Origin: Bacteroidales bacterium | GTDB lineage: Bacteria; Bacteroidota; Bacteroidia; Bacteroidales; JAADJA01 | DNA length: 7,576 nt | Assembly (NCBI GenBank): GCA_021107975.1 | Contig: JAIORT010000760.1 | Location: forward strand, 1 to 7,576 | Direction of reading: 5' to 3' | Part shown: positions 1 through 6,141 of the stretch, piece by piece | Layout of the letters: each line of letters starts with the position of its first letter | Position numbering within the stretch: the stretch's first letter is position 1 | The notes under the pieces: generated by a model | Told to the model about the DNA's origin: nothing | The model's input: the letters and a program-made list of their open reading frames with translations, nothing else | Databases searched by the model: none | Position numbers and translations under genes: made by a program

Positions 1-393
1 TTCTGTGGTTTCTGTGGTTTCGGTTTCCGATCCCAAATCTTCAAACTCAACGTCAGTATGCGATTTTTCAACAGGTGCCGGCTTTACTTCTTCTTCCGGT
101 TCTTCAGGAGCTTTTCCTGTTTGAATAAACTCGATAGCGGCATTCAGTCCAACGGCAAATTTTTCAAAATCTTCCTTGTAAAGGAATAATTTGTGCTTTT
201 CGTAATAAAACTTACCCTGTTCGTTGTTAAACCTTCTTTTACTCTCTGTAATGGTAAGATAATACTCGCCCGATCTGGTTGATTTTACATCAAAGAAATA
301 TGTTCTCTTCCCGGCTCTTACAGTTCTCGAAAAGATCTCTTCTCTTACATATCCTTGTTCTTTTTCTTTTCCTTTGTTTTCTGACTCTTCCAT
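1..393 (-). CDS. PUR-domain (DUF3276) nucleic-acid-binding protein, 3' end cut off by the window edge
   Basis: The frame is open for 131 codons from an ATG at 393 leftwards to the edge, so the C-terminus is missing. The N-terminus is charged (MEESENKGKEK). Residues about 12-85 form a PUR-alpha-like repeat: REEIFSRTVRAGKRTYFFDV, then KSTRSGEYYLTITESKRRF and a YKEDFEKFAVGLNAAIEFI helix. This matches the small DUF3276/PUR family widespread in Bacteroidota and related to Borrelia BpuR. Known members of the wider family bind single-stranded DNA and RNA; that role here is inference. From residue 92 the chain becomes an acidic, low-complexity tail (EEPEEEV, then Thr-Glu repeats) encoded by a tandem 9-base repeat at the window edge. 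No signal peptide or membrane segment is seen, so it should be cytoplasmic. It is transcribed divergently from the next gene. Confidence 0.85.
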   Translation of the reverse strand, partial: MEESENKGKEKEQGYVREEIFSRTVRAGKRTYFFDVKSTRSGEYYLTITESKRRFNNEQGKFYYEKHKLFLYKEDFEKFAVGLNAAIEFIQTGKAPEEPEEEVKPAPVEKSHTDVEFEDLGSETETTETTE

Positions 394-426
394 ATTTATT
401 CCGATTGTTTGTTTTTAATTAACCCG

Positions 427-454
427 CAAATATATACAAACTAATAATATCAAA
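427..454 (-). promoter_or_regulatory. Putative Bacteroidota-type promoter of the PUR-domain gene
   Basis: On the minus strand a perfect TAnnTTTG box (TATATTTG, plus-strand 427-434) lies 16 bp downstream of a TTTG (plus-strand 451-454). It sits about 33 bases before the ATG at 393. The spacing is a little short for the usual 17-23, so the -33 assignment is less secure than the -7 box. Confidence 0.5.
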
Positions 455-486
455 CGAAAAAAATGAAAAAATTATGTTAAAAGTCT

Positions 487-494
487 TAATTTTG
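487..494 (+). promoter_or_regulatory. Putative -7 box of the T9SS cargo gene
   Basis: TAATTTTG matches the Bacteroidota -7 consensus TAnnTTTG and lies 37 bases before the ATG at 532, leaving a 5' leader of about 30 bases. No convincing TTTG -33 element is present at the right distance (around 464-468), so the call rests on one box and its position. There is no Shine-Dalgarno before the start codon, only an AT-rich stretch, as is normal in this phylum. Confidence 0.4.
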
Positions 495-531
495 AAAAAT
501 TATTACTAACCCTTAAATATATAAAATTATT

Positions 532-1488
532 ATGAAAAAAATCACTTTGCTTTTTTTAACCGGTGCTTTTACTGTTGTTTCAGCAATGGCACAAAACGGA
601 CAATTAACACGTACTATAACTCAGGATAAAGTCGCTGTTACTGTTGAACTTAAAAACCAGGAAAATAATAAGATATTACCAAACTGGGAGCAGGATTTTG
701 AAGGTCTCGATGATTTTTCCTTTAACTTCGATCCCTGGACAGTAAATGATGTGGATGGTGGGGCTACTTATGGTATCAATGGCTATTCTTTTCCTAACTC
801 AGAAAGCCCCATGGCATTTATCGTTTTTAACCCGGCAAATACTACTCCTTCGCTTGGAGCTGACGCGGCATTACAACCACACGGAGGAGATAAATTCGGG
901 GCATGTTTTTCGGCTGTTGAGTCTGTTAATGATGATTGGCTAATTTCTCCTCAAATAATTTTAGATTCAAATTTTTGTATTTCGTTTTGGGTGAAATCTT
1001 ATACTGATGAATATGGTTTGGAAAAATATAAAGTAGCTGTTTCAACTACAACAAATGAACCTGATTCTTTTACAGTCATATCGGGTGCTGATCCTTTATT
1101 GGCTCCGGCTGACGCCTGGGAAGAAGTTAGCTTTAACCTTTCTGATTATGACAATGACACTGTCTTCGTTGCTATTAATTGTGTTTCGGAAGATGCTTTT
1201 ATTTTTATGGTGGATGATATTATTATTGAAACTGAAACCGGAATATCAGAAAACAATGAGATATCAGTAAGAATATATCCCAATCCGGTGTCGGATTACC
1301 TGAATGTTGAGGCTGATAAAAAGATATCCGAATTAATACTGATCAATTCGACAGGGCAAATAGTAAAAAGCAAATATTTTAACAACAGATCAATTACCCT
1401 GAATGTTTCCGGTTTGCAAAAAGGTATTTATGTTCTTCAGATCAGAACGAGGGAAGGTGCTGCATTTCGTAAGATACAAATAAGGTAA
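532..1488 (+). CDS. Secreted choice-of-anchor J (cleaved adhesin) domain protein with T9SS C-terminal sorting domain
   Basis: This 318-residue exported protein begins with a Sec signal peptide (MKKITLLFLTGAFTVVSAMA, likely cut before QNG). Residues about 51-235 resemble the choice-of-anchor J / cleaved adhesin beta-sandwich. It opens with NWEQDFEG, has the central DDWLISPQI at 134-142 and a 'SFWVKSY' strand, and closes with FMVDDIIIE at 225-233. Residues about 244-318 are a type A T9SS sorting domain: VRIYPNPVSDYLNV, then a 'GQIVKS' turn, GLQKGIYVLQI and a basic end. In this family the sorting domain directs passage across the outer membrane by the type IX system, usually followed by removal and surface attachment. 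No catalytic domain is visible, so this is a surface or released binding module of unknown ligand. It stands alone, with its own -7 box and a terminator. Confidence 0.85.
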   Translation: MKKITLLFLTGAFTVVSAMAQNGQLTRTITQDKVAVTVELKNQENNKILPNWEQDFEGLDDFSFNFDPWTVNDVDGGATYGINGYSFPNSESPMAFIVFNPANTTPSLGADAALQPHGGDKFGACFSAVESVNDDWLISPQIILDSNFCISFWVKSYTDEYGLEKYKVAVSTTTNEPDSFTVISGADPLLAPADAWEEVSFNLSDYDNDTVFVAINCVSEDAFIFMVDDIIIETETGISENNEISVRIYPNPVSDYLNVEADKKISELILINSTGQIVKSKYFNNRSITLNVSGLQKGIYVLQIRTREGAAFRKIQIR

Positions 1489-1510
1489 AAAGAGAGGTGT
1501 TAAGTATTAC

Positions 1511-1543
1511 AAAATGGCAGGGCTTTCGTCCTTGCCATTTTTT
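1511..1543 (+). terminator. Intrinsic terminator after the T9SS cargo gene
   Basis: AAAATGGCA (1511-1519) pairs fully with TGCCATTTT (1533-1541). The stem is extended inward by one G-U and two G-C pairs around the loop CTTTCGT (1523-1529). A run of six T (1538-1543) follows on the 3' arm. It begins 22 bases after the stop codon, as expected for a factor-independent terminator. Confidence 0.8.
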
Positions 1544-1556
1544 ATAATTTTATTTT

Positions 1557-1612
1557 CCGCAAACTGATTTCCTGCCACCGAAAACTTATAAGACCTTACC
1601 GCAAACTGATTT
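1557..1612. repeat. Three direct repeats in 21-bp phase, candidate operator
   Basis: CCGCAAACTGATTT occurs identically at 1557-1570 and 1599-1612. A 10-of-14 match, CCGAAAACTTATAA, lies exactly midway at 1578-1591. Starts are therefore 21 bp apart, about two helical turns, putting all three on one face of DNA. The last copy ends five bases before the TTG of the promoter at 1617. Neither the preceding nor the following 21-bp step continues the pattern. The position and phasing suggest a binding site for a regulator of the downstream DUF4139 gene; the regulator cannot be named from sequence. Confidence 0.5.
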
Positions 1613-1616
1613 GTAG

Positions 1617-1647
1617 TTGACATGAAGCCATATATATAGTAAATTTG
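1617..1647 (+). promoter_or_regulatory. Putative promoter of the DUF4139 gene
   Basis: TTG at 1617-1619 is followed after 20 bp by TAAATTTG at 1640-1647. Both boxes and the spacing fit the Bacteroidota sigma-ABfr promoter (TTG, N17-23, TAnnTTTG). Transcription would begin near 1653, giving a leader of about 130 bases before the ATG at 1783. Early in that leader a small stem (CTAAATAAG, loop CAT, CTTATTAG, 1662-1681, one bulged A) can form. Confidence 0.6.
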
Positions 1648-1782
1648 AAACGAAGAGGGTACTAAATAAGCATCTTATTAGAAATTTTATGGAATTTGTT
1701 TTTTCTATACATCACTAATCTTTACTGAACCTTTTATAACTTTTTCTGAAATCCATTATTGTTAAACAAAATTTATAAAATC

Positions 1783-3837
1783 ATGAAAAAAGTAATTCTA
1801 ATGCTCGCTTTAATTTCCTTCCAGAGCTTTATTTATGCTGATGAGAAGGAAGTGGAATCAAAGATTTCAGATGTAACTGTGTTTTTACAAGGTGCTTACA
1901 TATCGAGGACGGCAGACATACAACTTCTTCAAGGCACCTCAGAGTTGATTTTTAAAGGGATTTCAACCCAACTCGATGCACGAAGTATTCAGGTGAATGC
2001 TCCTGACAATGTGAAAATCCTTTCGGTATCACATAAAATAAACAACCACGAAAATGTGGATAGTGCTCCCGAAAGAAAAGAATTTGAAAAACAGCGGGAA
2101 CTAAAGCAATTTGAAATTGAAAAAATAAACAAGCTGCTTGAAGTTTACAGTGAAGAAGAAAAAATTCTTCTTAAAAATACTGATTTTAGTGGCATTGAAA
2201 CGGGGGTTAACCTGGAAGAACTTAAACAGGCTGCTGCATATTTCAGGATACAATTGGAAGAGACAGGTATGAAAAAACTGGAGTTAAAGAAGAAAAAGAA
2301 CGACATTCAAAAACAAATCAATGAGCTTAATTCTAAAATCGATGAACTGAGAAATACAAAACCAGATCCTACCAGTGAAATCATTGTTAAGGTTGATGCT
2401 ATAGTTACCGGTAAAGCCACACTGACATTGAAATATTTTGTCGGGTCGGCAGGGTGGACTCCTTATTATGACATCAGGGTTGATGATATTGATGAACCAT
2501 TAACCTTAACGGTTAAAGCATACATTAATCAAAGAACCGGAGAGGATTGGGAAGATGTAAATCTTACTTTATCAACAAGCAATCCGAAAAAAGGAAATTA
2601 TAAACCTGTTTTTTATACCTGGTATGTAAACGAAAATCCAGCGAGGTATCGTACCTATTCCGAGCCGGGTGGTGCCGGGACGATTAAAGGGCGAATTGTG
2701 GATATGGAAACCAAAAAGCCTATACCTTTTGCTAACATTGTAATAGAAAGAGGGGGATCTCTGATTGGTGGCACAACTTCTGATTACAAAGGTAATTATA
2801 TTATCAAACCAATTCCCTCTGGCACTTATGATTTAAAAGCTACTTATGTGGGCTATAAAACGGTTTTGGTGAGAGGCATGGTTATCAATGCAGATCAGAT
2901 CCGTTTCTATGATATAGAAATGGAATCTACGGCAGCGCAACTGGAAGAAATTGTTATCACAGATTATAAAATTCCTCTGTTAAATAAGGATGAAACCGTG
3001 TCGGGAGGTACTGTTACTGCCAATGAAATTCAGAGAATGCCAAACAGAAACGCAAATGCTTTTGCTACCAGCGTTGGCGGAGCATATTCTGCTGATGGTG
3101 AGTATGGAAGTTTGAGGGGTGCACGCGGTGATCAAACCGTTATGTATGTTGATGGCGTGAGAATACTTGGATCAGCAAACCTTCCGAAATATTCTATTGA
3201 ATATAATGATGTAACTAAAACAGAAACACCCACTAATATTAAATACAAAATAGAAATTCCATATTCTATTCCATCCGATGGGAAAAATTATTCTGTTCAT
3301 GTTAAAGACATTTTTATACCTGCCGAATACGAATATTTTTGCATTCCAAAATTGGATATTGATGCTTTTCTAATTGCAAAAATTACCGGTTGGGAAGATT
3401 TGAACCTGTTATCCGGAAAATCCAATATTTTTTATGAAGGTACTTACATGGGGCAATCATCCATTGATGCACACATCACTGACGACACGCTCGATCTGTC
3501 AATAGGCAGAGATAAAGGAATTGTTGTTAAACGAGAAAAAATAAAAGATTTTAAAAAAAGTCAAACTATTGGATCGAATGTGAAGGAATACAGGGGTTTC
3601 GAGATCAGTATTAAAAACAACAAAAGTGCGCCGGTTAATGTAACTGTTGTTGATCAGTTCCCCATATCAAAAACCAAAGACATTGAAGTAGATCAAATTG
3701 AAATTTCAAACGCTGAATTTGATAAAAAAAACGGAAAACTTACCTGGAAATTTGTGATTGATCCGCAGCAAAGCGAAAAGGTTGAAATGAAATACTCAGT
3801 AAAATACCCGAAAAACAAATTGATTTTTTTAGAATAA
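1783..3837 (+). CDS. Exported DUF4140/DUF4139 (MuiA-like) protein interrupted by a CarboxypepD_reg-like domain and SusC-type plug fragment
   Basis: The protein has 684 residues from the ATG at 1783. A TTG at 1759 would add eight residues before the signal peptide and is less likely. The signal peptide is MKKVILMLALISFQSFIYA, probably cut before DEKEV. DUF4140 covers about 24-90 (ISDVTVFLQGAYISR). A coiled coil covers about 97-192, rich in Glu, Lys and Leu heptads. The first part of DUF4139 is about 199-275 (GWTPYYDIRVDD, then GEDWEDVNLTLSTSNP). A carboxypeptidase-regulatory-like beta domain follows at 299-385 (GTIKGRIVDMETKKPIPFAN, then GTYDLKATYVGYK), and a plug-like segment at about 386-466 (EEIVITDYKIP, then SLRGARGDQTVMYVDGVRI). 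DUF4139 resumes at about 480-684 (IPYSIPSDGK, AKITGWEDLNLL, FEGTYMGQS, NIKNNKSAP-like, YSVKYPKNK). No beta-barrel or membrane segment follows, so it is periplasmic or surface-exposed. MuiA-type proteins have no settled biochemical role; any part in polysaccharide or envelope control is inference. Confidence 0.85.
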   Translation: MKKVILMLALISFQSFIYADEKEVESKISDVTVFLQGAYISRTADIQLLQGTSELIFKGISTQLDARSIQVNAPDNVKILSVSHKINNHENVDSAPERKEFEKQRELKQFEIEKINKLLEVYSEEEKILLKNTDFSGIETGVNLEELKQAAAYFRIQLEETGMKKLELKKKKNDIQKQINELNSKIDELRNTKPDPTSEIIVKVDAIVTGKATLTLKYFVGSAGWTPYYDIRVDDIDEPLTLTVKAYINQRTGEDWEDVNLTLSTSNPKKGNYKPVFYTWYVNENPARYRTYSEPGGAGTIKGRIVDMETKKPIPFANIVIERGGSLIGGTTSDYKGNYIIKPIPSGTYDLKATYVGYKTVLVRGMVINADQIRFYDIEMESTAAQLEEIVITDYKIPLLNKDETVSGGTVTANEIQRMPNRNANAFATSVGGAYSADGEYGSLRGARGDQTVMYVDGVRILGSANLPKYSIEYNDVTKTETPTNIKYKIEIPYSIPSDGKNYSVHVKDIFIPAEYEYFCIPKLDIDAFLIAKITGWEDLNLLSGKSNIFYEGTYMGQSSIDAHITDDTLDLSIGRDKGIVVKREKIKDFKKSQTIGSNVKEYRGFEISIKNNKSAPVNVTVVDQFPISKTKDIEVDQIEISNAEFDKKNGKLTWKFVIDPQQSEKVEMKYSVKYPKNKLIFLE

Positions 3838-3949
3838 TATTTTTTTTACCTGTTTAAAATTACGTAATACATTAACTATTTGCCATTTACATTTCAATCA
3901 TCCACTTGTGTCTCAATATAAAAAACATAAGTGTTTCATTTATCTTTTT

Positions 3950-3957
3950 TAATTTTG
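3950..3957 (+). promoter_or_regulatory. Putative -7 box of the CCA nucleotidyltransferase gene
   Basis: TAATTTTG fits TAnnTTTG and lies 15 bases before the TTG start at 3972, so the transcript would have a very short leader. The 20 bases upstream carry no clear TTTG -33 element. If this box is used, it excludes the upstream TTG at 3906 as a start, because that codon would not be transcribed. Confidence 0.45.
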
Positions 3958-3971
3958 CCAAAAATTCAGAT

Positions 3972-5396
3972 TTGAAACAATTTGTCAATAAACCGGTATT
4001 TAAGCTGATAGCTGAGGCGGCTAATGAGATGAATGTGGCTGTTTACGTTGTCGGCGGCTATGTTCGCGATGTAATAATGAACAGGGATTGTGTTGATATT
4101 GATATTGTAGCGGTTGGGAGCGGAATTGAACTTGCAAAGAAATTTGCAAAAAAGATTGGTCCGAAGACAAGAGTAAATGTATTTAAGAATTTTGGCACTG
4201 CCATGGTAAGGTACGATAATTTGCTACAATGGCAAATCGAATTTGTGGGCGCCCGGAAAGAATCATACAGGAAAAGCTCAAGGAAGCCGGTCGTAGAGGA
4301 TGGAACCCTCGAAGACGATCAGAAACGGCGTGATTTTACTATAAACGCTATGGCGATCAGTTTGCAGAAAAATGATTTCGGAAAATTGATTGACCCGTTT
4401 GACGGCTCGAATGATATAAAACAAAAAATCATCCGCACTCCTCTTGACCCGGATATTACATTTTCTGACGATCCTTTGCGAATGATGCGCGCCATCAGGT
4501 TTGCAACTCAACTGGATTTTAATATTGAGGAAAAGACATTTGAGGCAATCTGCAGGAATGTTGAAAGGATAAAAATTGTTTCAAAGGAAAGGATCACTGA
4601 CGAACTCAATAAAATTATTCTTGCTAAAAAGCCATCTTATGGTTTTAAATTGCTTGATTTAAGCGGTCTCTTAAAATTTATTTTTCCTCCTCAATTTCAG
4701 GAACTGAAAGGAACTGAGATGATTGACGGAAAAGGGCATAAGGATAATTTTTCACATACTTTAAAAGTGCTTGATAATATTTCGGAGAAAACAGATAATT
4801 TGTGGTTAAGATGGGCAGCTTTGTTGCATGACATAGCAAAGCCTATTACTAAAAAATTTGATCCTCAAACAGGCTGGACATTTCATAGCCATGAATTTAT
4901 TGGCGCTAAAATGATTCCGTCAATATTCAGGATGTTAAAATTACCTCTCAATGAAAAAATGAAATATGTGCAAAAGCTTGTATTGCTGCATTTACGCCCT
5001 ATTATACTTGCCGAAAGCCATGTTACGGATTCTGCAGTTCGTCGCCTGCTGTTTGATGCAGGTGATGATATTGACGATCTAATGCTACTTTGCGAAGCGG
5101 ATATCACTTCAAAAAATAAACATAAAGTTAGAAAGTTCCTTGAAAATTTTAAGCTGGTACGACAAAAACTTATTGACATTGAAAAAAAAGACAGATTAAG
5201 AAACTGGCAGCCTCCTATTTCGGGAGAGGTGATTATGAAAGCCTTTAGTTTAAAACCCGGCAGGGCTATAGGCGAAATTAAAACTGCTATCCGCGAAGCA
5301 ATTATAGATGGTCATATTAAAAATGATTATGAAGATGCTTATCGGTTTATGTTAGAAAAAGGAGAAGAATTAGGATTGAAACCAACCGAAAAATAA
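3972..5396 (+). CDS. cca: CCA tRNA nucleotidyltransferase with HD domain
   Basis: This is a class II nucleotidyltransferase of the CCA-adding / poly(A) polymerase family. It adds or repairs the 3'-CCA of tRNAs using CTP and ATP in the cytoplasm. From a TTG start at 3972 it has 474 residues, about the family length in Bacteroidota, beginning MKQFVNKPVFKLIAEAANE. The nucleotide-binding motif VGGYVRD is at 27-33 with metal-binding Asp42 and Asp44 (DIDIV). Next come RRDFTINAMA (119-128), a DPLRMMRAIRFATQLDF segment and ERITDEL. An HD domain follows, with His286-Asp287 in LLHDIAKP and a downstream HSHEF. The open frame extends to a TTG at 3906, but that extension shows no homology and precedes the -7 box; the first in-frame ATG (4029) would delete a conserved helix. 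Family members can be CTP/ATP-adding, C- or A-only enzymes, or poly(A) polymerases; CCA addition is most likely. A terminator follows. Confidence 0.9.
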   Translation: MKQFVNKPVFKLIAEAANEMNVAVYVVGGYVRDVIMNRDCVDIDIVAVGSGIELAKKFAKKIGPKTRVNVFKNFGTAMVRYDNLLQWQIEFVGARKESYRKSSRKPVVEDGTLEDDQKRRDFTINAMAISLQKNDFGKLIDPFDGSNDIKQKIIRTPLDPDITFSDDPLRMMRAIRFATQLDFNIEEKTFEAICRNVERIKIVSKERITDELNKIILAKKPSYGFKLLDLSGLLKFIFPPQFQELKGTEMIDGKGHKDNFSHTLKVLDNISEKTDNLWLRWAALLHDIAKPITKKFDPQTGWTFHSHEFIGAKMIPSIFRMLKLPLNEKMKYVQKLVLLHLRPIILAESHVTDSAVRRLLFDAGDDIDDLMLLCEADITSKNKHKVRKFLENFKLVRQKLIDIEKKDRLRNWQPPISGEVIMKAFSLKPGRAIGEIKTAIREAIIDGHIKNDYEDAYRFMLEKGEELGLKPTEK

Positions 5397-5400
5397 AATA

Positions 5401-5430
5401 AATTGTAAAAAATTTGTTTTTCACAATTTT
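5401..5430 (+). terminator. Putative intrinsic terminator after cca
   Basis: AATTGTAAAAAA (5401-5412) pairs with TTTTTCACAATT (5417-5428) around the loop TTTG, giving 11 pairs of 12 with one A-C mismatch. The 3' side runs on into a T-rich tract. It starts four bases after the stop codon. The stem is mostly A-T, so it is weaker than the one at 1511. Confidence 0.5.
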
Positions 5431-5446
5431 TATTTTATTATCTTTA
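5413..5446 (+). promoter_or_regulatory. Possible promoter of the pRiA4b ORF-3-like gene
   Basis: TTTG (5413-5416) is separated by 22 bp from TATCTTTA (5439-5446), which matches TAnnTTTG at all but the last base. It lies 28 bases before the ATG at 5475. The TTTG is also the loop of the preceding terminator hairpin, so the -33 assignment may be coincidental. Confidence 0.35.
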
Positions 5447-5474
5447 TACCAAAATATCTTACTGTTTTTTAACT

Positions 5475-6026
5475 ATGCATATCTACAAATTCAGATTATT
5501 GACAGATCTTGATGATGAATTTATTCGTGATATTGAAATTCAGGCAAATCAAACTTTTGAGAATTTCCATAACATGATATCCAAATGTGTTAATCTGAAT
5601 GGAAAAGAACTTGCTTCATTCCATATTTGCGATCGGGAATGGAATAAATTTAAGGAAATAACTTTGATAGATATGCAGATAGAAGAGGGATCGGAAAAAG
5701 AAAGCAAGCCCATTGAAGAAACCTTTTGTATGAAAGATTCATTAATAAAGGATTTTATCAAAGAACCCCACCAGCGTCTGTTGTATGAATATGATTTCTT
5801 TGATATAAGCACTTTTTTTATTGAATTACTGAACGTGCATAAACAAAAAGATAATAAATCTTACCCAAGATGCACATTTAGTAAAGGTGAATTATTGCCG
5901 GAGACGATTCCCGAATCTAATGAAGAAAATGAAGATGAACTTAAAGAAAAGCTTTTAAAGGAATTTAACGATTTACTGGATGATACGTATGATTATAAAG
6001 GCGACAGCGAGGACAATACATTCTGA
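5475..6026 (+). CDS. pRiA4b ORF-3-like (IS1096 TnpR passenger-like) protein of unknown function
   Basis: The protein has 183 residues from an ATG with no Shine-Dalgarno. The N-terminal pattern MHIYKFRLLTDLDDEFIRDIEIQANQTFENFH.. is a beta strand pair followed by a helix. It continues into a 'FHICDREWNK' segment and a LLYEYDFFDISTFFIELL strand-helix (about 101-118). This is the layout of the plasmid pRiA4b ORF-3-like fold (PF07929). In that family the central motif is usually 'YxYDFGDxWxH'; here it reads YEYDFFDISTFF, so the Gly and Trp are lost. Such divergence is common in Bacteroidota relatives. The C-terminal 40 residues are acidic (ESNEENEDELKEK to the end). No signal peptide is present. 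Although named after plasmid and transposon passengers, nothing mobile surrounds it here. It sits between cca and miaA; its role is unknown. Confidence 0.65.
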   Translation: MHIYKFRLLTDLDDEFIRDIEIQANQTFENFHNMISKCVNLNGKELASFHICDREWNKFKEITLIDMQIEEGSEKESKPIEETFCMKDSLIKDFIKEPHQRLLYEYDFFDISTFFIELLNVHKQKDNKSYPRCTFSKGELLPETIPESNEENEDELKEKLLKEFNDLLDDTYDYKGDSEDNTF

Positions 6027-6070
6027 TTGAGTACTTTCTATTGATTACAAATCTAAAACCTTGAACCTGA

Positions 6071-6088
6071 CCCCGAAAGTTTTCGGGG
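6071..6088. repeat. Perfect GC-rich inverted repeat between the pRiA4b-like gene and miaA
   Basis: CCCCGAAA and TTTCGGGG flank a GT centre, giving eight perfect pairs (or seven with an AGTT loop) in otherwise AT-rich DNA. It lies 45 bases after one stop codon and 54 bases before the miaA start. It lacks a following T-run, so it is not a standard intrinsic terminator. It may be a dispersed palindrome, a transcript-stabilising stem or a bidirectional pause site. Confidence 0.6.
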
Positions 6089-6141
6089 GAAACCTCAAGC
6101 ATTTTAGTAATTATTATTACTTTTATCTTATTAAATCATCA

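Noticed and set aside
746..1270. Two alternative plus-strand frames inside the T9SS cargo gene
   Set aside because: They are leucine-rich out-of-frame readings of a gene with a clear signal peptide and sorting domain.
3838..3847. T-run just after the DUF4139 gene as a terminator
   Set aside because: No credible stem precedes it; the only pairing is a short A/T stem inside the last codons.
3859..3868. Palindrome ATTACGTAAT between the DUF4139 gene and cca
   Set aside because: It is ten bases in AT-rich DNA, 82 bp from the nearest -7 box, and could easily arise by chance.
3906..3971. N-terminal extension of cca from a TTG at 3906
   Set aside because: The added residues have no family counterpart, and the codon lies upstream of the -7 box at 3950.
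4278..4511. Minus-strand open frame of 77 codons inside cca
   Set aside because: It lies wholly antisense to a well-supported enzyme gene and shows no domain or start signals.
4883..5179. Minus-strand open frame of 98 codons inside cca
   Set aside because: It is antisense to the HD-domain half of cca, with Ser/Ile/Phe-rich composition typical of reversed AT-rich code.
5549..5812. Minus-strand open frame of 87 codons inside the pRiA4b-like gene
   Set aside because: It is a shadow frame with no recognisable protein and no promoter.
5475..6026. Mobile element suggested by the IS1096/pRiA4b family name
   Set aside because: No transposase, inverted terminal repeats or target duplication is visible on either side.
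6061..6141. N-terminal extension of miaA from a TTG at 6061
   Set aside because: It reads through the GC-rich palindrome, and MiaA proteins begin only a few residues before the P-loop.
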